A DNA stretch of 34,489 nucleotides, taken from Rahnella perminowiae. GTDB lineage: Bacteria > Pseudomonadota > Gammaproteobacteria > Enterobacterales > Enterobacteriaceae. Where the stretch lies: assembly GCF_019049755.1 (NCBI RefSeq), contig NZ_JAFMOS010000622.1:1-34489 (forward strand), in the 5' to 3' direction. This document shows, one piece after another, positions 16,797 through 24,937 of the stretch; positions within the stretch are counted from its first letter, which is position 1; the number at the start of each line of letters is the position of its first letter. Under the pieces are notes generated by a model, which saw only the letters and a list, made by a program, of their open reading frames with translations, was not told the origin of the DNA and ran no database searches. The translations under genes and the position numbers were made by a program.

Positions 16797-17318
16797 TCAG
16801 TTACTTTCCAGCATATTGATAATCTGGTTGGCAACGACTTTGGCACTTTGATCATCGGTACGAATAGTGACGTCGGCAATCTCTTCATACAAAGGATTGC
16901 GTTCTCTCGCCAGTGCTTCAAGCACTTCACGTGGCGGAGCACTCACTTGTAATAATGGACGTTTTTTGTCGCGTTGTGTACGCGCCAGTTGTTTTTCGAT
17001 AGTAGTTTCAAGATAGACGACAACGCCACGCGCTGACAAACGGTTACGGGTTTCACGTGATTTCACGGAACCGCCACCAGTCGCCAGAACAATGCCTTGT
17101 TTTTCGGTCAGTTCGTTGATCACTTTTTCTTCGCGGTCGCGGAATCCGTCTTCGCCTTCCAAATCAAATACCCAGCCCACATCAGCTCCGGTACGTCGCT
17201 CAATTTCGTGATCGGAGTCAAAAAACTCCATATTGAGTTGCTGAGCTAACTGTCGACCAATAGTGCTTTTGCCGGCACCCATAGGCCCAACCAGAAAGAT
17301 ATTGCGTTTCTCTGCCAT
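16797..17318 (-). CDS. aroK: Shikimate kinase I AroK
   Basis: A 173-residue P-loop kinase, the same length as E. coli AroK, phosphorylating shikimate with ATP. The Walker A loop is GPMGAGKS at 11-18, Asp34 and Asp36 lie in FFDSDHEIE, and the shikimate-binding GGGS follows LATG. The start at 17318 ([11 protein letters not shown]) fits the family. An in-frame start 18 codons upstream would add residues with no homology, although the site before 17318 is weak (no GGAG). It is the first gene of the operon. A GC-rich hairpin (17361-17384) stands in its leader. Confidence 0.95.
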   Translation of the reverse strand: MAEKRNIFLVGPMGAGKSTIGRQLAQQLNMEFFDSDHEIERRTGADVGWVFDLEGEDGFRDREEKVINELTEKQGIVLATGGGSVKSRETRNRLSARGVVVYLETTIEKQLARTQRDKKRPLLQVSAPPREVLEALARERNPLYEEIADVTIRTDDQSAKVVANQIINMLESN

Positions 17319-17360
17319 GTTTTTCGGTATTACTAAGACAATTCGTTGATGATAACCCGC

Positions 17361-17384
17361 CCCGCCAATCAAATTAGCGGCGGG
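17361..17384 (-). repeat. GC-rich hairpin in the aroK leader
   Basis: CCCGCC and GGCGGG form a 6-bp stem with a 12-base AT-rich loop, about 40 bases before the aroK start. A second tandem copy of the left arm sequence at 17356-17361 could pair with the same right arm. There is no T-run, so it is not a standard terminator. It may be a leader structure if transcription starts upstream. Confidence 0.35.
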
Positions 17385-17432
17385 ACCTAAACTGAAACCT
17401 CATGAGCGATATAGTGCGAGATCAGAAAAAAA

Positions 17433-17621
17433 TTATCTCAACACTCTTGGTAGTTTGGCAACCGAATAAATCACTTTGCACGCCGCAGGAGGGAAACCGT
17501 ACGTTTTTATCGGCGTGTCTGTCGTAATAAAAAGATCACGGTGCTCAATTCGGTAACCCTTGTAAGCTAAATCGACGGCAGCGTCAAACTCAGAAGCCTC
17601 TTGCGACACAAAAAGTTGCAT
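17433..17621 (-). CDS. Hypothetical 62-residue protein between hofQ and aroK
   Basis: I do not recognise this reading frame. From the ATG at 17621 it gives a 62-residue soluble protein, MQLFVSQEASEFDAAVDLAY onward, ending in a basic PRVLR tail. A TTG seven codons upstream could extend it. It has no membrane segment, signal peptide or cysteine motif beyond one AACK. The only ribosome-site candidate is a weak TTGAG. It fills most of the gap between hofQ (ends 17667) and aroK on the same strand. It uses an AGA codon and CTA-CCA-AGA near its end, unlike the neighbours. It may be a real small gene, a remnant, or chance. Confidence 0.4.
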   Translation of the reverse strand: MQLFVSQEASEFDAAVDLAYKGYRIEHRDLFITTDTPIKTYGFPPAACKVIYSVAKLPRVLR

Positions 17622-17666
17622 ACGCTCAACGTTATTGTGCAATTTACAGAGCGTCAGAATGCCCTT

Positions 17667-18929
17667 TTAACGGGTAAGGATTAAGGTCGGGGTGATGAAA
17701 ATCACCAACTCACGCCGCTGTTCATGGGTGTACTGGTGTTTAAACAAGGAACCGACCCCGGGAAGGTCGCCGAGGACAGGCACTTTTGTGTCCGTTTTTT
17801 GGTTTTTACGCTGAAATATCCCGCCAAGCACGATAGTTTCTCCGTCTTTTACCGTAACCTGAGTTTTGATTTCCTGCTTATCAATCGCCAGCGCCTCACC
17901 TTCGGACTGCTTAATGCTCCGGCCCGGCATGTTCTGGCTAATCTGCAATGCCAGCTGGATACGACCGTCACGCTGAATTTTCGGCGTAACCTCCATTCCC
18001 AGCACCGCTTCTTTGAATTCAATCGACGTGCTGCCACTCGCCCCGCTGGAAACCTGATACGGGATTTCCGTACCCTGTTTAATGCTGGCAGTCTGCATGT
18101 GCGCCGTCAGCAACCGCGGGCTGGCGATAATATCGACCTTGTCTTCCTGCTCAAGCGCCGTCAGTTCAAGCTCAAGGATCCGCCCGCTGATATGTGCAAG
18201 ATTAAAACCCGCAGTAAATATCGGATTTTCGACCGGCATGCCCATACTAAAATTATTCATACGCACGGCTTTTGTAATGGGTTCCTCACCGGTAAACCCC
18301 CAGCGCACACCCAGTTCGCGCAGGCTTTCACTGTTCATTGTGACTATATGTGCTGCCAGTTGAACCTGCTGAAGAGGTAAATCCATTTCCTTTATCCAGG
18401 GTGCCACAACATCCAGCGCAGCCTGCGTGTCACGTAATAAGAGTGTATTGGTGCGGGGATCTGCAGAGGCATTACCTTTTGGAGATAACAGCGAGCCTTT
18501 CTGCGCGTTCAGGCTAAGCGCCGTCTCTTTCGCATCTGCGTATTGCAGAGGAACGGTAAGGCTGATCAGCGGGCTGTGGAGCGCCTGCTGGTCGGCTGCC
18601 TCTTTCAACCGCTGTTGTACAACCTGCGGATCTTGTTCAGGCGACACAATTAAAACGTTGCCCTGCAACTGGCTGGTGAGATGGTTCATTTGCAGAATAA
18701 TGTCGAGCGCCTGCTGCCACGGCACTTCTTTGAGTTTCACACTCATCTGCCCTTCAAGACCCGGTGCAGTGATCAGATTCAGTTGCCGGAAATCTGCCAG
18801 CGCCTGTAATACCAAACCGACCGGAGAGGACTGAAACTCCAGCGAAATCAACGGTGGTACATCAGCTTTCACCGGGCTGAGGTATAAACACAGCAAACAC
18901 AGTACAATCCGCTTAGTCACGTATTTCAT
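17667..18929 (-). CDS. hofQ: DNA-uptake/type IV pilus-like secretin HofQ
   Basis: A 420-residue secretin of the PilQ/ComE family that forms the outer-membrane channel for DNA uptake; in E. coli it supports use of DNA as nutrient. A signal peptide is visible, with cleavage after Ala22 (VKA-D). Next come an STN-like domain (about 30-85, LLTAPGLEGQMSVKLKEVPW-type region), an N-domain (about 115-185), and the C-terminal secretin domain with LTAHMQTASIKQGTEIPYQ, VTPKIQRDGRIQL and VPVLGDLPGVGSLFKHQ. It ends RRELVIFITPTLI, typical of secretins. Its ATG overlaps the stop of the hofO-hofP gene by one base (TAATG). It is the last gene of the hof operon and appears intact. Confidence 0.93.
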   Translation of the reverse strand: MKYVTKRIVLCLLCLYLSPVKADVPPLISLEFQSSPVGLVLQALADFRQLNLITAPGLEGQMSVKLKEVPWQQALDIILQMNHLTSQLQGNVLIVSPEQDPQVVQQRLKEAADQQALHSPLISLTVPLQYADAKETALSLNAQKGSLLSPKGNASADPRTNTLLLRDTQAALDVVAPWIKEMDLPLQQVQLAAHIVTMNSESLRELGVRWGFTGEEPITKAVRMNNFSMGMPVENPIFTAGFNLAHISGRILELELTALEQEDKVDIIASPRLLTAHMQTASIKQGTEIPYQVSSGASGSTSIEFKEAVLGMEVTPKIQRDGRIQLALQISQNMPGRSIKQSEGEALAIDKQEIKTQVTVKDGETIVLGGIFQRKNQKTDTKVPVLGDLPGVGSLFKHQYTHEQRRELVIFITPTLILTR

Positions 18930-19789
18930 TATTTCCCTTTCCCTGGAGAATCCTTGCCTTTACCCAGCCTGATAATCTGACGCAGTGCACCGCAACGCGC
19001 ATCACTGAGGCTGAGTTCAACCTGCGAACTGCTGAGTGCTTCAACCGTCCATTGCGGCACTCCAAATTGCGTACCCGTTTCGACTTTACTCCAGCGCCCT
19101 TGCGGTGAAAGCAGCCAGCCATAACGCTCCCCGCCGGCATCTGAAATCCCGCTAAGGCGCCATTCAGATACCGTAGAAAAATCAGCACAGGACGGCGTCT
19201 GTGGCACACTAAACGGATCACGTACGACATTCGGCGCGACGGCAGCGGTAAAAAATCCTGCCGCTGACGTGGTTTGAGTCAGTAACACTGAGGCTTTCAT
19301 CCCGGCATCACCGGTGGTGTGTAAATTCAGCTCGCTGAATGCAGGCTGCCCGGGACGTTGCATCAGCGCATAAAGAAAATCCATCAGTCCGGCAAAAGTC
19401 ACCTGCAATTGCAATTCACCCTGTGGTTCTTGTTTCGGTTGCAAAACTGGCTTCCAGCGAATCAGTACGGCCTGAGCGTCTTTCAGCGGTTGGGAAAACG
19501 CTTGCTCAAGCGGCAGGATTTCGTGTTGCAATGTCACATTGCCGGCCAGTTCCTGCTCCAGGCTTTCCAACGGAACCCTGAGCATCAACGCCCTCTGAGC
19601 CTGGGAAAGGGTCTGCCGTGCGGTGTAAATCTCCCGTTTCAGTGTGTCGTGTTGCTGCCATAACCCGCGCAATACAAGCTGATACAGCGTCAAAGCCAGA
19701 ATGAGCAGACATGCAGTCAGCATGCACACCCGCTGCCAGCCGGGTTTTTCCATCAGCGGATCAATATGCTCTGCCAGTAAACCGGTCAT
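18929..19789 (-). CDS. HofO-HofP fusion protein (PilO/PilP-like)
   Basis: One 286-residue reading frame where E. coli has two genes, hofO (146 residues) and hofP (134). Residues 1-170 look like HofO/PilO: a membrane segment at 21-42, a coiled-coil-like stretch at 45-100, and a ferredoxin-like region ending KASVLLTQ. From residue 190 the RDPFSVPQ-TPSC start and the following SEWRLSGI, GWLLSPQGRW pattern are the HofP/PilP type. The join, residues 171-189, is Ala/Thr-rich and may be what remains of the HofP signal peptide. An internal ATG at 19300 (residue 164) has no good ribosome site. The frame overlaps hofN by 4 bases and hofQ by 1, so the operon is fully coupled. A single-base change in sequence or assembly could also create the fusion. 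Confidence 0.8.
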   Translation of the reverse strand: MTGLLAEHIDPLMEKPGWQRVCMLTACLLILALTLYQLVLRGLWQQHDTLKREIYTARQTLSQAQRALMLRVPLESLEQELAGNVTLQHEILPLEQAFSQPLKDAQAVLIRWKPVLQPKQEPQGELQLQVTFAGLMDFLYALMQRPGQPAFSELNLHTTGDAGMKASVLLTQTTSAAGFFTAAVAPNVVRDPFSVPQTPSCADFSTVSEWRLSGISDAGGERYGWLLSPQGRWSKVETGTQFGVPQWTVEALSSSQVELSLSDARCGALRQIIRLGKGKDSPGKGK

Positions 19790-20349
19790 TGCACTACTCC
19801 CGGCGCAGGCAGGGCTTTTTCAGGGCGAAACTGCGTTTTCATCACGAAACTCAAGTTATTATTGGGTTGCTGCTGTACATCAGAAAGACTGACTTTACTG
19901 AGCAACTCTCCTGCTGACAGCATTTCGCTCAATGCCACAATGTCGTGATATATCCGCCCTTCGCCTTTTAACGTCATCATTCCCTGATGCTCCGTCAGCT
20001 CCGTCAGCCAGAGTTCTTCGGGCATCTCTGACGCGAGTAACACCAGCAATTGCAGATAATCCCGGCTCCGTTGCACACGCTGGTGGCTTAAAAGACGCGA
20101 TTCAGCCAGAACCTTTACCTGTTCCGATGCTGCCTCCACACGACGCTGACGGAGCGTAATCTTTTGAATATCTGAATGTAACGCTGACAGTTTCACCTGT
20201 AACAGCGCCCGTTCCTGCACCAGAAAAGTGGCCAGAAGCAAAGCACCGGCCACAACAGAGACAGGAACAGAAATAAAAATTTTCAGCCAGAAACGCATCA
20301 GCTTTTGACGGCGCAACTTTCGCCACGGTAATAAATTGACCTGTAGCAT
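19786..20349 (-). CDS. hofN: PilN-like competence/pilus assembly protein HofN
   Basis: A 187-residue inner-membrane protein of the PilN type. The start MLQVNLLPWR is the conserved PilN N-terminus that docks on PilM (here HofM). One membrane segment lies at about 19-44, followed by a helical periplasmic stretch (50-95) and a ferredoxin-like domain with ELWLTELTEHQGMMTLKG. It is expected to pair with the HofO part of the next gene. It overlaps hofM by one base (TGATG) and hofO-hofP by four. Confidence 0.9.
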   Translation of the reverse strand: MLQVNLLPWRKLRRQKLMRFWLKIFISVPVSVVAGALLLATFLVQERALLQVKLSALHSDIQKITLRQRRVEAASEQVKVLAESRLLSHQRVQRSRDYLQLLVLLASEMPEELWLTELTEHQGMMTLKGEGRIYHDIVALSEMLSAGELLSKVSLSDVQQQPNNNLSFVMKTQFRPEKALPAPGVVQ

Positions 20350-21188
20350 CAGTTATCTGCCTGCCGGATAGCCAGCCCGACGGCAGGCGCGAATGCACCG
20401 GGATTTGCCGGCAAAGGCGCGGACAATTGCACGATCGCGCTTAATGGCGACCAGCATTGCATTACCGCAGAGGACGATTCACCGCTGTAATAGTCCTCCG
20501 CATGGCATAACGCAGCCGCGCGATACTGTGTGCGAATCTTCTGAGAGACCGTGTTTTCAGCGCCGGCCTCTGCATAATCCAGCATGCCAAACTGGAACGG
20601 CAAACTGTGCGGCGAAGCCCAGAGAAAGAGATCATCAAGGGGATGGATCAGCAATGCATCACCCGGAACGCCTGCAGCACAGGCCGCCATCTGAAGGGCG
20701 CAGGGAGTCAGCTCAATAGTGTCCGGGAACAACCGGGCCTGCGCCATGCAGTGCATCCACTGTTCGATTTCCTGCTGCCTTGCCGCCGTAACCACCAACT
20801 GATTATCGCCCTGCGGGTCAGCCCGGTAGTCCATCACCAGATGCTCCATAGCCAGAGGAAACTGTTTTGCCGCGTTAGCGAAGATAAACGCACTGCGCTG
20901 CGGCTCACCCAAACGGGCATCGGGCGCGGCCATGCGTTGTTGCATAATACGTTGCGCAGGAAGGCTGATTCGTAATGAAAAAGACGTCGGCAGCGTTTTT
21001 CGCCAGCACGATAAAATGGCGATCAGCGGCGCGCTCTCATGTAATATCCCCTCCCGCAATGTGAAAGGAGGCAAAGGATGTTGCCACCAGTGACGTAATT
21101 GCCAGCCATGACGCCGCCGCTGAACGGCGATCGCACGGGCAAAACCGGCTTGAATATCCAGACCTACCTGCCATGCTTGTAGTCGCAT
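20349..21188 (-). CDS. hofM: PilM-like competence/pilus assembly protein HofM
   Basis: A 279-residue cytoplasmic protein of the PilM family (actin-like ATPase fold) and the first gene of the hofM-N-OP-Q operon. The N-terminal VGLDIQAGFARAIAVQRR is the phosphate-1-like strand; the rest is poorly conserved, as in enterobacterial HofM, with IELTPCALQMA in the second half. In PilM systems it binds the PilN N-terminus, linking the inner-membrane complex to cytoplasmic parts. Divergent from mrcA across 121 bases. I did not find a convincing CRP-S (Sxy-dependent) site of the form TGCGA-N6-TCGCA in that gap. Confidence 0.88.
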   Translation of the reverse strand: MRLQAWQVGLDIQAGFARAIAVQRRRHGWQLRHWWQHPLPPFTLREGILHESAPLIAILSCWRKTLPTSFSLRISLPAQRIMQQRMAAPDARLGEPQRSAFIFANAAKQFPLAMEHLVMDYRADPQGDNQLVVTAARQQEIEQWMHCMAQARLFPDTIELTPCALQMAACAAGVPGDALLIHPLDDLFLWASPHSLPFQFGMLDYAEAGAENTVSQKIRTQYRAAALCHAEDYYSGESSSAVMQCWSPLSAIVQLSAPLPANPGAFAPAVGLAIRQADN

Positions 21189-21309
21189 TTTCGCCCAATC
21201 TCCATATCGTCAGGTAAATAAAAGAACGTATCCATGTTGCTGGCTTGCCTTTATACTACCGCGCGGTTGTTTATAAACTGCCCAATTGACACTTAATGGG
21301 AAATCTCAG

Positions 21310-23865
21310 GTGAAGTTCGTAAAGTATTTATTGATTCTTGCAGTGTGTTGCATTTTGCTGGGAGCCGCCTCGATCTTCGGTTTGTATAAATATATCGAGC
21401 CTCAGTTACCCGACGTCGCCACGCTTAAAGACGTGCGCTTGCAAACACCGATGCAGGTTTTCAGTGCCGAGGGTGATTTAATTGCCCAGTATGGTGAAAA
21501 GCGCCGTATCCCACTGAAACTCGACCAGATCCCACCGGAACTGGTGCATGCGTTTATCGCGACTGAAGACAGTCGCTTCTATGAACATCATGGTGTGGAT
21601 CCGATCGGTATTTTCCGTGCGGCTTCCGTTGCGATGATGTCAGGCCACGCCTCACAGGGCGCGAGCACCATTACCCAGCAGTTGGCTCGTAACTTTTTCC
21701 TGAGCCCTGAACGCACGCTGACCCGTAAAATTAAGGAAGCATTTCTGGCCATCCGCATTGAGCAGATGATGTCCAAAGATGAAATCCTCGAGCTGTATCT
21801 GAATAAAATTTATCTCGGTTATCGTGCTTATGGCGTCGGTGCCGCTGCACAGGTTTACTTTGGTAAAGATGTCAGCCAGCTAACGCTCAGTGAAATGGCA
21901 GTGATTGCCGGGCTGCCCAAAGCACCGTCAACCTTCAACCCGCTGTATTCGCATGACCGTTCTCTGGCCCGTCGCAATACCGTACTGGCACGTATGCTGG
22001 ATGAGAAATACATCACGCAGGCCCAGTATGATCAGGCGCGTGCTGAGCCGTTGGTCGCCAATTATCATGCTCCGCATATCGAGTTTTCGGCGCCGTATCT
22101 GACCGAAATGGTGCGTCAGGAAATGGTGAAACGTTATGGCGACAACGCTTATAACGATGGCTATATGGTTTACACCACCATTACCAAAAAAACCCAGCTT
22201 GCTGCCCAGGAAGCCCTGCGTACCAACGTGCTTAATTACGATATGCGCCACGGTTATCGCGGTCCGTCAAATCAGCTATGGAAAGTAGGTGAACCGGCGT
22301 GGGATCAGAACAAGATTGTCCAGTCGCTGAAAACGCTGCCGGTATATGGTCCGCTGTTCCCGGCCGTTATCACCGCAACGGATGATGCTCAGGCCACGGC
22401 GACGATGTCGAACCGCGCGGTTATCAGCCTGCCGTTCAGCGGCATGCGCTGGGCGCGACCTTATCGTAATGACAATGCTCAGGGCCCGACCCCGAAAAAA
22501 GTCACTGACGTGGTACGTCCGGGTCAGCAAGTTTGGGTACGTAAAGTGGGTGATGACTGGTGGCTGGCGCAGGTGCCTGATGTCAACTCAGCCATTGTTT
22601 CGCTCAATCCAAACGACGGTGCCATTGAAGCGCTGGTTGGCGGGTTTGACTTCAACCAGAGCAAGTTTAACCGCGCCAACCAGGCGGTTCGCCAGCTCGG
22701 TTCTAACATCAAGCCTTTCCTGTACACAGCAGCAATGGACAAAGGTCTGACCCTGGCGACCATCCTGAATGACATGCCAATTACCCGCTGGGATGCCGGT
22801 GCCGGTACTGACTGGCGTCCGAAGAACTCACCGCCAACGTATTACGGTCCGATTCGTCTGCGTCAGGGGCTGGGTGAATCCAAGAACGTGGTCATGGTAC
22901 GTGCTATGCGTGCGATGGGAGTGGATTACGCAGCTGAATATTTGCAGCGTTTTGGCTTCCCGGCTGCGAACATTGTTCATTCCGAATCACTGGCGTTAGG
23001 TTCTGCTTCATTCACCCCGTTGCAGGTTGTACGCGGTTACGCCACCTTGACCAACGGCGGTTATCTGGTTGACCCGTATTTCATCACCAAAATTGTGGAT
23101 GAATCCGGTCAGGTGCAGTTTGAAGCCAAGCCTAAAATCGCCTGTCGTACCTGTAATATTCCCGTTATTTATGGTGATACGCAGAAATCTGCCGTACTGT
23201 CGGATGACAATGTAGAAAACGTTGCCACATCCACCACCAATAATAATACCAGTGTGCCAACGCCACAGCTTGAGCAGGTTCCACCGAACTCGCCGCAGGT
23301 TGATGCCGCACAGCAATACGCGCCACATGTGATCAGCACACCGCTGTCATTCCTGATCAGTGATGCGTTGAACTCCAACATCTTCGGCGAGCCCGGCTGG
23401 ATGGGAACAGGCTGGCGCGCAGGACGTGACCTGAAACGTCACGATATTGGTGGCAAAACCGGTACAACCAACAGCTCGAAAGATGCCTGGTTCTCCGGAT
23501 ATGGCCCTGACGTGGTGACCTCAGTCTGGATTGGCTTTGACGATCACCGTCGTGATTTGGGTCGCTCAACGGCTTCCGGTGTGATTACGGATCAAATCTC
23601 CGGTGCCGAGGGCGGCGCGAAAAGTGCTCAGCCGGCCTGGGATGATTACATGAAAGCCGTGCTGGAGGGCGTGCCGGAACAGCCGCAGACCCCGCCTCCT
23701 GGTATTGTGACGGTGACTATCGATAAGAGTACCGGTAAGCTTTCTGACGGCGGTGGCAACAGTCGCCCTGAATACTTTATCGACGGGACGCAGCCGACAG
23801 AACATGCTGTGCATGAAGTCGGGACAACCATCATGGATAACGGTCAGGAACACGAACTGTTCTGA
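21310..23865 (+). CDS. mrcA: Penicillin-binding protein 1A MrcA
   Basis: An 851-residue bifunctional peptidoglycan synthase (E. coli 850). Residues 1-9 are cytoplasmic and one membrane anchor spans about 6-27. The glycosyltransferase domain has catalytic Glu86 in ATEDSRFYEHHG and the QGASTITQQLARN motif at 116-128. An OB-like domain lies in the middle. The transpeptidase has Ser465-x-x-Lys468, Ser524-Lys-Asn526 and Lys716-Thr-Gly718. The start is taken as GTG at 21310 to give MKFVKYLLILAV, which matches the family; a TTG eight codons upstream would add MTLNGKSQ-type residues. The ribosome site is weak. A TATACT at 21252-21257 could be the -10 element. A strong bidirectional terminator follows. 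Confidence 0.96.
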   Translation: MKFVKYLLILAVCCILLGAASIFGLYKYIEPQLPDVATLKDVRLQTPMQVFSAEGDLIAQYGEKRRIPLKLDQIPPELVHAFIATEDSRFYEHHGVDPIGIFRAASVAMMSGHASQGASTITQQLARNFFLSPERTLTRKIKEAFLAIRIEQMMSKDEILELYLNKIYLGYRAYGVGAAAQVYFGKDVSQLTLSEMAVIAGLPKAPSTFNPLYSHDRSLARRNTVLARMLDEKYITQAQYDQARAEPLVANYHAPHIEFSAPYLTEMVRQEMVKRYGDNAYNDGYMVYTTITKKTQLAAQEALRTNVLNYDMRHGYRGPSNQLWKVGEPAWDQNKIVQSLKTLPVYGPLFPAVITATDDAQATATMSNRAVISLPFSGMRWARPYRNDNAQGPTPKKVTDVVRPGQQVWVRKVGDDWWLAQVPDVNSAIVSLNPNDGAIEALVGGFDFNQSKFNRANQAVRQLGSNIKPFLYTAAMDKGLTLATILNDMPITRWDAGAGTDWRPKNSPPTYYGPIRLRQGLGESKNVVMVRAMRAMGVDYAAEYLQRFGFPAANIVHSESLALGSASFTPLQVVRGYATLTNGGYLVDPYFITKIVDESGQVQFEAKPKIACRTCNIPVIYGDTQKSAVLSDDNVENVATSTTNNNTSVPTPQLEQVPPNSPQVDAAQQYAPHVISTPLSFLISDALNSNIFGEPGWMGTGWRAGRDLKRHDIGGKTGTTNSSKDAWFSGYGPDVVTSVWIGFDDHRRDLGRSTASGVITDQISGAEGGAKSAQPAWDDYMKAVLEGVPEQPQTPPPGIVTVTIDKSTGKLSDGGGNSRPEYFIDGTQPTEHAVHEVGTTIMDNGQEHELF

Positions 23866-23882
23866 TGCCTGAGCTGTAAAGC

Positions 23883-23919
23883 AAAAAGCCGGTCTGCGAA
23901 ATGCATGACCGGCTTTTTT
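23883..23919. terminator. Bidirectional terminator between mrcA and nudE
   Basis: AAAAAGCCGGTC and GACCGGCTTTTT form a 12-bp stem with a 12-base loop, ending in six T residues on the plus strand and five on the minus strand. It serves the convergent mrcA and nudE. Confidence 0.9.
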
Positions 23920-23938
23920 AATAGTGTTTACCGCGGGA

Positions 23939-24496
23939 TCAGCGGGCGTTACGCATCAAAAAATCATGCGCCAGGAATAATGCACTCACGTTGCGGGCTT
24001 CGCAAAAATCCGGATGCTGCAGCAATTCCATCATACGTGACACTGGCCAGCGAGTTTGTGGCAAAGGTTCCGGTTCATCACCTTCCAGACTTTTCATATA
24101 CAAATCTTTGGCAATGACGATATTCATGCGGCTTGAGAAGTAAGAAGGCGCCATGGTCAGTTTTGCCAGCACATCAAAGTGCCGCGCGCCATGCCCCACT
24201 TCTTCCATCAGTTCACGGTTCGCCGCCTCAAGTACGCTTTCACCCGGGTCGATCAGTCCTTTGGGGAAACCCAGCTCGTAGCTTTCAATGCCTACGGCAT
24301 ATTCCTGAATTAACAGCAGTTCATCATCAATGATCGGCACAATCATCACTGCTTCACGATCGGAAGGACGCATGCGTTCATACACGCGTTCGACGCCGTT
24401 GCTGAATGTCAGATCAACAGATTCGATGGTGAATAATCGCGAACGGGCTACGGTTTCCACCTTCGTAATTTTCGGTTTTTGCAGGTGTTGTGTCAT
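23939..24496 (-). CDS. nudE: ADP compounds hydrolase NudE (Nudix)
   Basis: A 185-residue Nudix hydrolase (E. coli NudE 186) that splits ADP-ribose, Ap3A and NADH-type substrates in the cytoplasm. The full Nudix box is at 80-102, G-x5-E-x7-REUxEExGU, read as Gly80, Glu86, Arg94-Glu95 and Glu98-Glu99. GGGGATAAG precedes the ATG. It is monocistronic and convergent with mrcA, divergent from igaA. A 16-base CACCT-N6-AGGTG inverted repeat at 24517-24532 lies just upstream and may overlap its promoter. Confidence 0.95.
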   Translation of the reverse strand: MTQHLQKPKITKVETVARSRLFTIESVDLTFSNGVERVYERMRPSDREAVMIVPIIDDELLLIQEYAVGIESYELGFPKGLIDPGESVLEAANRELMEEVGHGARHFDVLAKLTMAPSYFSSRMNIVIAKDLYMKSLEGDEPEPLPQTRWPVSRMMELLQHPDFCEARNVSALFLAHDFLMRNAR

Positions 24497-24937
24497 CTTA
24501 TCCCCAACTTATTATTCACCTGACCAGAGGTGTTCTAATGGGTTCGTTTGTCTGTTCAAAGGCCACTAACGGTAGTCATTGTGCGTTAATGAACGCCAGC
24601 ATCGCAATCTTTACTGAAAAACTGTCTTTGTCCCGTGTATTTTTCGGACAAAATATCATTAAAAAATCACCGTTATTCGCGCAAAAAAACACGTTACCTC
24701 ATGGCTGTCACATTTTTGCTTTAACAAAAACACTCTCACTTCAAAATAGGATTATACCGATACCCGCCGATTCCCAAATGCAGGTATTCTCTAGCATGGT
24801 ATTTTTATGCACACGATTCAGGCAAACAATAATAAAATTCCTATCAAAAAGGCGTTCATGCGCAAAATGTGCATTTCGTTTATGTATAATACTTTCACAG
24901 AGTTGACGTAAGTCACCCACGTCTGAACGGGGATCGG
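24497..24937. other. AT-rich intergenic region between nudE and igaA
   Basis: This 441-base gap holds no gene I can support. Reading frames across it are low-complexity and lack a ribosome site. The left end holds the nudE promoter area with the CACCT/AGGTG inverted repeat. The right end has a perfect TATAAT at 24885-24890, with no matching -35, and an imperfect inverted repeat ATGCGCA-AAA-TGTGCAT at 24858-24874 overlapping the expected -35 position. The middle 300 bases are AT-rich with many A- and T-tracts. Confidence 0.6.
24885..24890 (+). promoter_or_regulatory. Predicted -10 element of the igaA promoter
   Basis: A consensus TATAAT lies 48 bases before the igaA ATG, placing a start near 24897 and a leader of about 40 bases. 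The -35 region is not consensus and overlaps an inverted repeat (24858-24874), which suggests an activator or a regulator binds there. Confidence 0.5.

Noticed and set aside
21189-21309. A Sxy/CRP-S competence site for hofM in the hofM-mrcA gap
   Set aside because: No TGCGA-N6-TCGCA arrangement is present; only an isolated TCGCA at the hofM start.
24490-24906. A 138-codon open frame upstream of igaA
   Set aside because: Biased composition, no ribosome site, no recognisable family, overlaps the nudE start on the other strand and the igaA promoter.
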